Of a stretch of 64,000 nt of DNA, positions 38,242 to 47,744 are shown in pieces. The notes under the pieces were generated by a model. The model made no database searches. It was not told the DNA's origin and saw only the letters and a list, made by a program, of their open reading frames with translations. Source of the stretch: Oceanisphaera psychrotolerans (GTDB lineage: Bacteria > Pseudomonadota > Gammaproteobacteria > Enterobacterales > Aeromonadaceae); assembly GCF_001870485.1 (NCBI RefSeq), contig NZ_MDKE01000013.1, positions 1-64,000 on the forward strand. The letters are read 5' to 3'. The position numbers and the translations under genes are program-made. Every line of letters starts with the position of its first letter. The stretch's first letter is position 1.

Positions 38242-38685
38242 ATGGCACTAACATTAGAGCAAAGAATTCAAAAGCTAGAAGACTTGGAAGAGATCCGAAC
38301 GCTACAAGCGAACTATGGTCAATCTGTCGATAAAGGTTGGAACGGCAAAGAAATGGACACTGATAAAGTGCCAGAGTTGTTTTCAGAAGATGCCACTTGG
38401 GAAAACCCTAAGATGAACATCCATCTAAATGGGCATCAGCAAATCACCGAGTTCTTTACCGCAATGAATGCGAATAATTCGTTCTTTATGCACAGCTTCA
38501 CCAACCCTCGTATTGAGGTTGACGGAGACAGTGCGAAAGCAAAATGGGTTCTCTTCTCGCCAATGAAACCTAATAGTCATCTTGTTTGTATGCTTGCAGA
38601 TTATGATATGGAATATGTACGTACGGCGGAGGGCTGGCGAATCCAGTCGCTTCGATTAAATGTGGCTGAGTTTCTTGGTCAATAA
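38242..38685 (+). CDS. SnoaL/NTF2-like protein
   Basis: 147 aa, a single alpha+beta barrel of the SnoaL_4 kind: helical start (LEQRIQKLEDLEEIRTLQAN), FSEDATWENP, ITEFFTAMNANNSFFMHSFT and a C-terminal WRIQSLRLNVAEF. His of MHSF and the acidic residues could line a pocket for a hydratase, isomerase or dehydratase-like reaction, but no substrate is evident. Closed by a good terminator. Part of the AT-rich island. Confidence 0.72.
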   Translation: MALTLEQRIQKLEDLEEIRTLQANYGQSVDKGWNGKEMDTDKVPELFSEDATWENPKMNIHLNGHQQITEFFTAMNANNSFFMHSFTNPRIEVDGDSAKAKWVLFSPMKPNSHLVCMLADYDMEYVRTAEGWRIQSLRLNVAEFLGQ

Positions 38686-38712
38686 TGTTTTGGTACTTAC
38701 TGTTTTTACTGA

Positions 38713-38744
38713 ATGACCTCTGGTATTTCCGGAGGTCATTTTTT
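38713..38744 (+). terminator. Terminator after the SDR/NTF2 gene set
   Basis: ATGACCTC / GAGGTCAT stem with an 11-nt loop followed by six Ts. Confidence 0.85.
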
Positions 38745-38789
38745 GTCGCCGCTTTTCGGTGGCGTTTTTATATAGCGCTTCAGGCTGTA

Positions 38790-39392
38790 TTACTGACCGC
38801 TGCGAGTCGGTATCGAATTGAGTGCATAGTCCATGATTGATTCTGCAACCTGTCGTGACTCTCCCGCCCGAACCTGAGTAGAAAGGCCATAAAGAACCGA
38901 CAATAGGTACTTTGCCTGCAGTTCTGCCGTCGCAGACTCGGTTATGACCCCCTCAGATTCAATCAAGGTAGTGATCATCTGTAGGGTTTTAAACCCAAAT
39001 TGTTTGATGTATGCCGTTGCTTCTTCAGGAAAGGCTACGCTGTCAGATTCATTCACGCTTTTTACTAATAAGCATCCTAGCGGAGTATCAGCATCTGAAA
39101 ACTCTTGAATCAGTTCATAAAAACACACTCGTAGCTTTTCTACGAAAGGGAGGTCAGAAGGCTCAGTGATATGCCGATAACACGGTTCAGTGTGTTTTGC
39201 GATGTAGTGCGCGATCACTTCTTTGAACAGCTGCTCTTTATTACCAAAAGCGGCATACAAGCTAGGCGTATTGATCCCAAGCTCTGAGGTTAGATGCGAG
39301 ACAGATGTCGCTGCAAAGCCGTTGTTCCAAAATAGGCGCATTGCTTTATCGAGTGCGATATCTCTGTCAAACGATCTTTTTCTTCCGGCCAT
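38790..39392 (-). CDS. TetR/AcrR-family regulator
   Basis: 200 aa from ATG 39392 (MAGRKRSFDRDIALDKAMRL). The HTH is VSHLTSELGINTPSLYAAFG at about residues 28-47, and the rest is the helical ligand domain with LGCLLVKSVNE, as in the TetR_C-type effectors. It lies between its two likely target transcripts and diverges from the dehalogenase. Identical ATCGATCGAT palindromes occur in both target promoters but nowhere else that I noticed, so it is the obvious repressor. Inducer unknown, perhaps a halogenated substrate. Confidence 0.88.
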   Translation of the reverse strand: MAGRKRSFDRDIALDKAMRLFWNNGFAATSVSHLTSELGINTPSLYAAFGNKEQLFKEVIAHYIAKHTEPCYRHITEPSDLPFVEKLRVCFYELIQEFSDADTPLGCLLVKSVNESDSVAFPEEATAYIKQFGFKTLQMITTLIESEGVITESATAELQAKYLLSVLYGLSTQVRAGESRQVAESIMDYALNSIPTRSGQ

Positions 39393-39470
39393 TACCGATG
39401 GTACTCCTACCTGAAATGTCATTATTGATGCATATTCTGTAGCAATCGATAAGAAATGTCAATTTCGTTA

Positions 39471-39499
39471 TTGACTTTCCTTATCGATCGATACAAAAT
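39471..39499 (+). promoter_or_regulatory. Promoter of the dehalogenase, with operator 3
   Basis: TTGACT (39471-39476), 17 bp, CAAAAT (39494-39499), with TTATCGATCGATAC (39481-39494) in the spacer. The layout matches the SDR promoter. Confidence 0.65.
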
Positions 39500-39579
39500 T
39501 CGCTTACTGAAATTGTAGCGATCACTATGAAATGTCGGTGATCGTGCAGACGTCTTCATGAATACCAACCAATTTATAG

Positions 39580-40496
<917 letters not shown>

Positions 40497-40717
40497 TTAA
40501 TGATCTTGGCTCTTGCAAGAGCGTGTTGTTGATAGAGGCCCCCATCAGCGCATTTCATCAGGGACAGAGGTAGCAGCATCACCTCGGAACAGTCCGGATC
40601 TATGGCGGCAATCGAAGACCTGTATGTCAACATGGTATTGTTAGCTTGGCATACGGGGGCGACCATCTATGATCAAATCGGGGCCGGGACAGCCCGTCCC
40701 TACAGGGCTTGATGCCC

Positions 40718-41382
40718 TTAACTGACTGGCTGACGAATGGGCATACCAAGTCCTATGATTTTGTTCATGAACTTAACACCAGCCAGGATTTCAGCGCAGT
40801 GACAGCCTCATTCCTCGGATGCCCTTCGTCCCAATAGCCGGCATTCTTTCGGGGTGGGATGGTCGCGATACAACCTTTTCTGAGCAGTAACTGATGGCAC
40901 TCTCTGGTATCGTAAGCGCCATCGACCGCAAGGTGTAACTTACGCCAGACCCGGCATTGACTCTTGCCATGTTTGCGTTGTTTCCATTCACCTTCACCGA
41001 AAACTTTTAGTCCGGTGGCATCGATGACCAGGTGAGTAACTGCGCCTTTACTCGGCAAGCGGTACTTCACGTCCACGGTCTTGGCTCGTTTGCAGATGCT
41101 GCTGTATCCCGGCGAGGTCAGCGGCACATCCATCAGCTGAAAAATGGAATTAATAAACCCTTCCAAGGCCCGCAACGGCAAGCCGAAGAAAGCTTTGAGC
41201 ATCAGCGCCGTTTCAATGGCGCTATCGCTATAGTGGAAACCACGGCCCCGACGGCCATGGTGCTCATGACAATGCCACTGCTTGATAGCCTGTTCATCCA
41301 CCCAGAAGGTGAGTGAGCCGCGATTGCTCAAGGCCCGGTTGTTCTGCCGCCAGTTACTGATGTTGTGTCGTGCCTTGCCCAT
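40718..41382 (-). mobile_element. IS5-family transposase, internally deleted
   Basis: The N-terminal half is normal (RGSLTFWVDEQAIKQWHCHE, LVIDATGLKVFGEGEWKQRK, WRKLHLAVD), but it then jumps directly to GAYDTRECHQ, missing about 50 residues. After HPRNEAVTALKS a second deletion joins, in another frame, the natural C-terminus LAGVKFMNKIIGLGMPIRQP-VS with stop at 40718. An outer end may be GGCGTTGTTTCCTAAATCGG near 41463. Inactive copy closing the right side of the AT-rich island. Confidence 0.8.
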
Positions 41383-41510
41383 CTGTCGGCTCCTGAGTCC
41401 GTTCGTCAGGAGGTCGGATCACGAGAGAAGCGGATAGTTCCCCGATTTAGGAAACAACGCCACTTTTCAGTCTAACTTTTAGTTACCTGTACTTTATTGT
41501 CACTGCACAT

Positions 41511-42683
41511 TTAAACCACCTGCCCCGCGCACCAGCCGGCGCTCCAGGCCCACTGGAAGTTGTAGCCCCCCAACCAGCCGGTGACGTCCACCACCTCGCC
41601 GATGAAGTAGAGGTTGGGCACCTTGTTGGCCATCATGGTCTTGGACGACAGCTCATTGGTGTCCACGCCGCCCAGGGTCACCTCGGCGGTGCGGTAGCCC
41701 TCGGTGCCGCCGGGTTTCAGCGGCCAGGCGGACAACAACTGCTCGATGGCCGCCAGCTCTTTCGGCACATACTGCTTGAGCGGCTTGCTGGTGATTTTCT
41801 CTCGCTCCAGCAGGGTTTCCACCAGCCGTTTGGGCAGGTAGCGACCCAGCCAGGTTTTCAACTCCTGATTGGGGCTGTCGGCCACGCCCTGCGCCAGCCG
41901 ACCGGCAGGCAACAGCTCGAAGTGAACCTGCTCACCCGCCTGCCAGTAGGATGAAATCTGCAGCACAGAGGGGCCGGACACCCCTCGGTGGGTAAACAGC
42001 AGGCTTTCGGCAAAGCGGGTGCCGTCTTCGCTTTCGGCCACCACCGGCAGGGAAACGCCGGCCAGCGGCTCCAGGGTGGCCTTGTCTTCCGGTTGCAGGG
42101 TAAATGGCACCAGACCGGCGCGAGTGGGCAGCACTCTGAGTCCGAACTGCTCTGCCAGTTTGTAACCGAAGGGCGAGGCACCAATCTTGGGCATCGACAG
42201 GCCGCCACTGGCCACCACCAGCGACTGGCAACTGACTTCGTCGCCCGCCGTGGCCACCATGAAGCCTTCGCCCAGTCGATCGACCTGAAGGATCTCGGCA
42301 CGCAGCCGAATGGTCACGCCGGCGTCTTCGCACTCCTTGACCAGCATATCGACGATATCCTGCGCCGAGTCGTCGCAGAACAGCTGACCCAGGGTCTTTT
42401 CGTGATAGGCGATACCGTGCTTTTCCACCAGGGCGATAAAATCCCACTGGGTGTAGCGGGCCAGCGCCGACTTCACAAAGTGAGGGTTGCCGCACAGATA
42501 GGCCGCCGGTTCCACGAAGTAGTTGGTGAAGTTGCAGCGCCCCCCGCCCGACATCAGGATCTTGCGACCGATGCGCTTGCCGTGGTCCAGCAGCAACACC
42601 TTGCGGCCACGCTTGCCCGCCTCGGCGGCACACATCAGGCCGGCGGCTCCGGCACCGATCACAATCACATCCCAGGCTTTCAT
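41511..42683 (-). CDS. yhiN: YhiN/HI0933-type flavoprotein
   Basis: 390 aa from ATG 42683. FAD-binding start VIVIGAGAAGLMCAAEAGKR and the family hallmark GRKILMSGGGRCNFTN near residues 38-55; C-terminal GGYNFQWAWSAGWCAG completes the FAD site. Conserved NAD(P)/FAD-dependent oxidoreductase family; the biological substrate is unknown. Divergent from the methyltransferase gene, with 97 bp between their start codons. Confidence 0.9.
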   Translation of the reverse strand: MKAWDVIVIGAGAAGLMCAAEAGKRGRKVLLLDHGKRIGRKILMSGGGRCNFTNYFVEPAAYLCGNPHFVKSALARYTQWDFIALVEKHGIAYHEKTLGQLFCDDSAQDIVDMLVKECEDAGVTIRLRAEILQVDRLGEGFMVATAGDEVSCQSLVVASGGLSMPKIGASPFGYKLAEQFGLRVLPTRAGLVPFTLQPEDKATLEPLAGVSLPVVAESEDGTRFAESLLFTHRGVSGPSVLQISSYWQAGEQVHFELLPAGRLAQGVADSPNQELKTWLGRYLPKRLVETLLEREKITSKPLKQYVPKELAAIEQLLSAWPLKPGGTEGYRTAEVTLGGVDTNELSSKTMMANKVPNLYFIGEVVDVTGWLGGYNFQWAWSAGWCAGQVV

Positions 42684-42780
42684 GGCACTCCACACTCTTG
42701 GTTACGGCAAAGGCGCTATTCTAGCGGTCGCGCCGCCGCCCGGCTATGCCGACACCGGCGACAGGGTTATAATCCGGGCC

Positions 42781-43953
42781 ATGAGCGACCTTGCCACCCA
42801 ATTTCAACAGCTAAGCACCCTGCTGCATCGCACCCGTGGCGACTGGCAGCGCATTCCCTTTGCCTGCCGTGAACTGCCCTGGCCCGAGCTGGCACCGGCG
42901 CTGGAGGCGCTGGATGAAGCCCAACTGGATGCCCTGGATGAAGACGAAGAGGCCGCGCTGGCCTTTTTGGCGCCGCTGCGACCCGATACCGTCGCCGCCC
43001 ATCGTGTTCATCCGCCCGAGCTCCAGCGATCCGCCGACTACGCCACGCCGCGCTGGAGCAGCGGCATTCCCGGTCGAAAATGGGCACAGATCAAGGATTT
43101 TGCCGCCAATATACCGGCAGAGCACCCGATACTGGAATGGTGCGCCGGCAAGGGTCATCTCGGTCGTCTGCTGGCCCAGCAGGGGGCGCCCTCGGTTACC
43201 AGCCTGGAATGGGATGCCGAGCTGTGCCAGCAGGGCGAGCAGGTCGCCAGCCAGTTGCAGCTCGAGCATCACTTTGTCTGTGCCGATGCCCTGAGTACCG
43301 ATGCCGCCAGCCTGTTCCGGCCCGAACAGCAGGCGCTGGCGCTGCATGCCTGCGGCGAGCTGCACCTGCGCTTTCTGCGTCATGCCGCCGCCGCCGGCAC
43401 CCGTCAGCTGGCCCTCTCGCCCTGCTGCTATCATCTGATTGACGGCGAGCATTATCGTCCGCTGTCGGCGGCCGGTCGGCGGCAGGATCTGCAGCTCAGT
43501 CGCCACGATTTGCGGCTGCCGCTGCAACAGCAGGTCACCGGCGGCGAACGGGTACGCCGCCTGCGCCACATCGAGCTGAGCTGGCGGCTGGCCTTTGACG
43601 AGCTGCAACGGGAACTCAGAGGCTGTGACCAGTATCTGCCCCTGCCCAGTTTTGCCAAGCAACGGCTGAGCGGTGACTTCGCCGACTTCGCGCGCTGGGC
43701 CTGTGCGCAAAAGTCGCTGCCCGCGCCGGACAACCTCGACGGCGAGCACTGGCTGCAACGTGCCGACGCGCGCCGCCTGCTGGTGAAACGCATCGAGCTG
43801 GTCCGTCACCGTTACCGCTACCTGCTGGAATTGTGGCTGCTGCAGGATAGGGCCCTGTACCTTGAAGAACAGGGTTATGAGGTCACCCTGGGCACCTTTA
43901 CCGCCCAGGCCCATACCCCGCGCCGCTACCTGCTGCTGGCCAGCCGGCGCTGA
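42781..43953 (+). CDS. SAM-dependent methyltransferase (Methyltransf_32-like)
   Basis: 390 aa from ATG 42781. The SAM-binding motif ILEWCAGKGHLGRLLAQQG lies near residues 118-136, followed by SLEWDAELC (acidic end of strand 2) and LALHACGELHLRFLRHA plus SPCCYHLI (motif IV-like). The CCY segment and overall order resemble the GSTCD/Methyltransf_32 group. Substrate unknown, possibly RNA. The long frame upstream of 42781 lies antisense to yhiN and is not coding. Confidence 0.78.
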   Translation: MSDLATQFQQLSTLLHRTRGDWQRIPFACRELPWPELAPALEALDEAQLDALDEDEEAALAFLAPLRPDTVAAHRVHPPELQRSADYATPRWSSGIPGRKWAQIKDFAANIPAEHPILEWCAGKGHLGRLLAQQGAPSVTSLEWDAELCQQGEQVASQLQLEHHFVCADALSTDAASLFRPEQQALALHACGELHLRFLRHAAAAGTRQLALSPCCYHLIDGEHYRPLSAAGRRQDLQLSRHDLRLPLQQQVTGGERVRRLRHIELSWRLAFDELQRELRGCDQYLPLPSFAKQRLSGDFADFARWACAQKSLPAPDNLDGEHWLQRADARRLLVKRIELVRHRYRYLLELWLLQDRALYLEEQGYEVTLGTFTAQAHTPRRYLLLASRR

Positions 43954-44008
43954 CCGGACATCCGTGGCTGGTTTCACCACCACGCCTGAACAACGGACAG
44001 GAGAGCCC

Positions 44009-44806
44009 GTGAAAACACCCTTACGCATCATTCCCCCCAGCGCCATCGAACTGGTGATGATGGTCTTGTCCATCATCTCGGTGATTGCCGTGGTGCTGCA
44101 CCAGTTCGGCCCCTTCAACGAGGCGGAAAAAGAGCTGCTGCTTTATGTCGATACCGTGATTTGCCTGATCCTGCTCAGTCACTTCTTCTACAGCCTGCTG
44201 CGGTCTCATGACAAGGGACGCTTCCTGCGGATCCACTGGATTGATTTTGTCGCCTCCATTCCCGCCGTGGACATCCTGCGCTACGGCCGGATTTTTCAGG
44301 TCGTACGGGTGTTGCGGATGCTGCGGGTCGCCAATCAGGTGATCAGGCATCTGGTACAGAACAGCGGCAACACCGTGCTGGCATCCATGCTGCTGATCCT
44401 GGTGGTGGTACTGAGTGGCAGCGCCATCGCCATACTGATGACCGAAGCCGGCAGCGAAGGCTCCAACATCAACACCGCCGAAGACGCCATCTGGTGGACG
44501 CTGGTCACCATCTCCACCGTCGGCTACGGCGACTACTATCCGGTCACCACCGCCGGGCGGATCATCTCCGCCGTGGTGATTTTCACCGGGGTGTCCCTGT
44601 TTGCCGGTATCTCGGGCGTGGTGGCCTCCTCGCTGCTGAATCCGAAAACCGAGAAACTGGAAACGTCGGAACGAGAGCTCCAGGCCAGTGAGGAAAAAAG
44701 CCAGCGGGAAGTGGCCCTGCAACTGACCAGTTTGCAGCAGGAGGTATCGTCACTGCGCGAAGAAATCCGTTCGCTCAAGGCATTGCTGCAAAACCGGGAG
44801 CAATAG
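44009..44806 (+). CDS. Voltage-gated-like potassium channel
   Basis: 265 aa from a GTG at 44009 with GGACAGGAGAGCCC upstream. Membrane helices at about 12-33, 45-65, 77-90, an Arg-rich S4-like segment (YGRIFQVVRVLRMLRVANQV, about 92-112) and two pore helices flanking the selectivity filter TISTVGYGDYYPV near residues 167-179. A coiled-coil tail (LETSERELQASEEKSQREVA onwards) may tetramerise. Six-TM Kv-type bacterial channel. Confidence 0.9.
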   Translation: MKTPLRIIPPSAIELVMMVLSIISVIAVVLHQFGPFNEAEKELLLYVDTVICLILLSHFFYSLLRSHDKGRFLRIHWIDFVASIPAVDILRYGRIFQVVRVLRMLRVANQVIRHLVQNSGNTVLASMLLILVVVLSGSAIAILMTEAGSEGSNINTAEDAIWWTLVTISTVGYGDYYPVTTAGRIISAVVIFTGVSLFAGISGVVASSLLNPKTEKLETSERELQASEEKSQREVALQLTSLQQEVSSLREEIRSLKALLQNREQ

Positions 44807-44940
44807 TGTGCTCCCGGTGCAACGGTTCTGCTTGTCGCGGCACCGGTATCTGGCCTATGCTGCGGGGGGTGCGAAGTTTCCACCCAGCTCACAGTTTATC
44901 TGCTAATGGATTGATAGACTTATAAAAAAGGAGAGGTGCC

Positions 44941-45381
44941 ATGACAGAACCCTATCAGTATAAACACATACTGGCGGCGGTCGACATGACCGAGAAAAAC
45001 CGCAAGGTCATCGCCAAGGCGGTGGACCGAGCCAGAGCCAACAACGCCAAGCTGTCGGTGATCCACGTGGATGTGGATCTCAAGGACCTCTACACCGAAA
45101 TGATCGATATCGACATCGACAATATCCAGGATCAGGTGGTGGCCGATGCCAAGCAGCGGCTGGAAGAGTATCTGAGCGAGATTAACTATCCGATCGAGAA
45201 AAAACTGGTTATCTGCGGCGATCTGGCACTGAAGGTGAACGAAGCGGTCGACCAGCATGAAGTCGATTTGCTGGTTTGTGGTCATGAGCAAAGCTTCTGG
45301 AGCCTGCTCACTTCCTCGGCCCGTCAGCTGATGAACACGGTGCCCTGCGATATGCTGGTGGTTCCCCTGCCCAAAAACTGA
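44941..45381 (+). CDS. Universal stress protein, UspA family
   Basis: 146 aa. YKHILAAVDMTEKNRKVIAK at the start, then LSVIHVDVDLKDL, and the C-terminal LLVCGHEQSFWSLLTSSARQ. The usual ATP-binding G-2x-G-9x-G(S/T) is replaced by GHEQSFWSLLTSSA, so it groups with the UspA-like forms that do not bind ATP tightly. Strong ribosome site AAAGGAGAGGTGCC. Monocistronic, between the channel and a convergent LysR gene. Confidence 0.9.
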   Translation: MTEPYQYKHILAAVDMTEKNRKVIAKAVDRARANNAKLSVIHVDVDLKDLYTEMIDIDIDNIQDQVVADAKQRLEEYLSEINYPIEKKLVICGDLALKVNEAVDQHEVDLLVCGHEQSFWSLLTSSARQLMNTVPCDMLVVPLPKN

Positions 45382-45384
45382 TCT

Positions 45385-46308
45385 TCAGGGCGACTGGCGC
45401 AACCGGTCGCCCATCTCTGCCAGCAACTGACGAAGCCAGAGCAACGCCGGATCAAACTCGGTCAGCGGATGTTGCGCCAGCACATAGGTACTGTGCAAGG
45501 GCTCACTCAGTCGATGTTGCTGCAACGAATAATAGTGACAAAAATCCCGCGCAATCAATTCGGGCACCATCGCTAGGTAACGACCGGTAGCCAGCAGCCT
45601 GGGCAGGGCCTCGAAGCTCGGCACCCATACCGCAATATGCCGTTGCAGCCCCTTTTTCTTCAGCCAGCTTTCTATCAGGGTCTGATTGTGGCCCCAGGTC
45701 GAGGTAGACACATGGCTCCAGCCGACCAGCCGCTCGGCAGAGAGCCGCTCCGGCAACCCGCTATCCCGGGATGACAGACACACCATGGGATTATCGAACC
45801 AGGGCTCGACCCGCAAACGGGGCGACAGATGATCGCCATCGGCAAACGCCACCACCAGATCCAGTCCACCGCCGGACAGGCTGTCTTCGTAGTCTGAATG
45901 CACCAGTTCGGTCACGGCCAGCCGACACCCCGGGGCCCGGTGATGCAGCAGCTCGACCAGCTCCGGCACCGCTGCATGTTCGATGGAAGAAGGCACGGCC
46001 AGCCGAAAGGTGCGTTCCGATAACGCCGGGTCAAACACCGCCGACTGCCGCACCCCCTGCTCCAGCAGCATCAACGCCTGACGCACCGGCGTCGCCAGCG
46101 CCTGCGCCCGGTGGGTGGGCCGCATTTCCTTGCGGGTCATCACGAACAGGGGATCATCCAGCGACTGTCGCAACCGGGCCAGTGCATGGCTCACCGTAGA
46201 CTGGGACAGGTTCAGCTGTTCGGCGGCCCGGGTCACGTTGCGGCTTTGCATCAACACATCGAACACCCGCAGCAGGTTCAGATCCAGTCGCTGATAAAGG
46301 TTATCCAT
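45385..46308 (-). CDS. LysR-family transcriptional regulator
   Basis: 307 aa. The winged HTH is at residues 8-65 (RLDLNLLRVFDVLMQSRNVT, RAAEQLNLSQSTVSHALARL) and an effector-binding domain starts at about 95 (FRLAVPSSIEHAAVPELVEL). It resembles the LeuO/NodD-like group by its NLLRVFDVL start. LysR targets usually lie divergently; here only a gene remnant is left upstream, so its partner may have been lost. Confidence 0.9.
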   Translation of the reverse strand: MDNLYQRLDLNLLRVFDVLMQSRNVTRAAEQLNLSQSTVSHALARLRQSLDDPLFVMTRKEMRPTHRAQALATPVRQALMLLEQGVRQSAVFDPALSERTFRLAVPSSIEHAAVPELVELLHHRAPGCRLAVTELVHSDYEDSLSGGGLDLVVAFADGDHLSPRLRVEPWFDNPMVCLSSRDSGLPERLSAERLVGWSHVSTSTWGHNQTLIESWLKKKGLQRHIAVWVPSFEALPRLLATGRYLAMVPELIARDFCHYYSLQQHRLSEPLHSTYVLAQHPLTEFDPALLWLRQLLAEMGDRLRQSP

Positions 46309-46774
46309 CGATATTCACCATGGTTTTATGATGATAATTCATTTTTGACATACACGATCTGACCATAGAATAGCGCCCTCAAACAAGTTTATCGTCGGCG
46401 TGGTGATGGTATTTCATCCTGCCGCCGAGTCGAACAAGGTTCTGGGCACGGTGGCATCATGGGGGGTACTACCTGTCTATCGTCGCGGTCGGGTTATTCG
46501 AGGTAAGCCGGCCAGCGCGGTACAAACGGAATATTCAAGACTCGGTGGCGTGGATTAACCACGCTGACAACCTATTGCGGGCCAAGGCCCAGAAGTTCTG
46601 CGTGTGGTGTTGAACCACCTTGTTTAGGGACGTCATTCTCTCCTTTATGACAAACCTGATGTTGGTCCCAGGCCGGTGCATTGCGCCGGCTTTTTTTATG
46701 TCCCGCATTCTGGATTACCCCAGCACTTTACGCCATCATGACGCCCCGTCCTGACCAATATCGAAGTTTCAAGC
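46309..46774. other. 466-bp stretch with a decayed gene in front of yigM
   Basis: A TTGACA at 46345-46350 could drive a gene divergent from lysR. Between about 46381 and 46611 protein-like pieces appear in two frames (VVMVFHPAAESNKVLGTVAS, then LFEVSRPARYKRNIQDSVAW to a stop at about 46611), as expected for a small truncated gene; I cannot name the family. A terminator at 46672-46697 follows. Confidence 0.35.
46672..46697 (+). terminator. Terminator upstream of yigM
   Basis: GCCGG / CCGGC stem around TGCATTGCG with a run of seven Ts. Confidence 0.75.
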
Positions 46775-47641
46775 ATGTCTTATCTGGTATCCGTGACCCT
46801 GTTGTGGGCCTTTTCCTTCAGTCTGATCGGCGTCTATCTGGCCGGCACCGTCGACAGCTACTTTTCGGTGCTCAGCCGCATCCTGCTGGCCACCCTGCTG
46901 TTCATGCCGCTGATGTCCTGGCGTCAGCCGCCCCGACTGGCCCTGGGGCTGATGGCCTGCGGTGCCCTGCAACTGGGCTGCATGTATCTGTTTTATTATC
47001 AGTCGTTTCTGCTGCTCAGTGTGCCGGAAGTATTGATCTTCACCGTGCTCACGCCGGTCTACGTCACCCTGATCTACGACCTGCTGCACCGCCGTTTCAA
47101 CCCCGGCTATCTGCTGACCGCCGCCCTGGCGGTGCTCGGTGCCCTGGTGATCCGCTTCGACGGCATCACCAGCAATTATCTGCTCGGCTTTGCGGTGGTG
47201 CAGGGCGCCAACCTCTGCTTTGCCCTGGGTCAGGTGGGTTACAAGGTACTGATGGAGCGCTATCCCGCTCACCCGCCCCAGCACCGGTTGTTCGGCTATT
47301 TCTACCTGGGGGCGCTGGCGGTGGTGGTGCCCGCCTGGCTGCTGCTCGGCGGCGACAAGTATCCCACGACCAATGTGCAGTGGGGCATACTGCTGTGGCT
47401 GGGCCTGGGCGCCTCCGGCCTGGGTTATTTTCTGTGGAACAAGGGCGCGACTCTGGTCAATGCCGGCGCCCTCGCCATCATGAACAACGCCCTGGTGCCT
47501 GCCGGTCTGCTGGTCAACCTGCTGATCTGGAACCGGGAGGCCGATCTGTTGCGTCTTGGCCTGGGCGGAGTCATTCTAATCGCCTCTCTCTGGCTCAACG
47601 AAGCCTGGATAAAGCCCGCCGCTGCCGTGCGAGGCCGATGA
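46775..47641 (+). CDS. yigM: EamA-family transporter, YigM-like (biotin uptake)
   Basis: 288 aa with ten hydrophobic helices of the DMT superfamily. It follows E. coli YigM/BioP segment by segment: LLWAFSFSLIGVYLAGTVDS, LQLGCMYLF, FTVLTPVYVTLIYDLLHRR, GQVGYKVLMERYP, LGYFLWNKGATLVNAGALAI and MNNALVPAGLLVNL. YigM is a biotin transporter in E. coli; transfer of that function is an inference. No ribosome site stands out before the ATG. Confidence 0.85.
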   Translation: MSYLVSVTLLWAFSFSLIGVYLAGTVDSYFSVLSRILLATLLFMPLMSWRQPPRLALGLMACGALQLGCMYLFYYQSFLLLSVPEVLIFTVLTPVYVTLIYDLLHRRFNPGYLLTAALAVLGALVIRFDGITSNYLLGFAVVQGANLCFALGQVGYKVLMERYPAHPPQHRLFGYFYLGALAVVVPAWLLLGGDKYPTTNVQWGILLWLGLGASGLGYFLWNKGATLVNAGALAIMNNALVPAGLLVNLLIWNREADLLRLGLGGVILIASLWLNEAWIKPAAAVRGR

Positions 47642-47744
47642 CGCCGGGCTCACAAAATCGACATTTGACACATTCCATCATGGCTTTCCGCAACCATCGC
47701 CCTAGACTGGGCTGCGGAAACCGTGCTCATGAAGGAGAAAAGAG

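Noticed and set aside
42811-44118. 435-codon minus-strand frame opposite the methyltransferase
   Set aside because: The plus strand carries a clear SAM-binding motif and start; the minus frame has no recognisable domain.
46672-46697. tRNA or small RNA gene at the GC-rich hairpin before yigM
   Set aside because: The structure is a simple stem with a T-tract, i.e. a terminator; no cloverleaf can be drawn.
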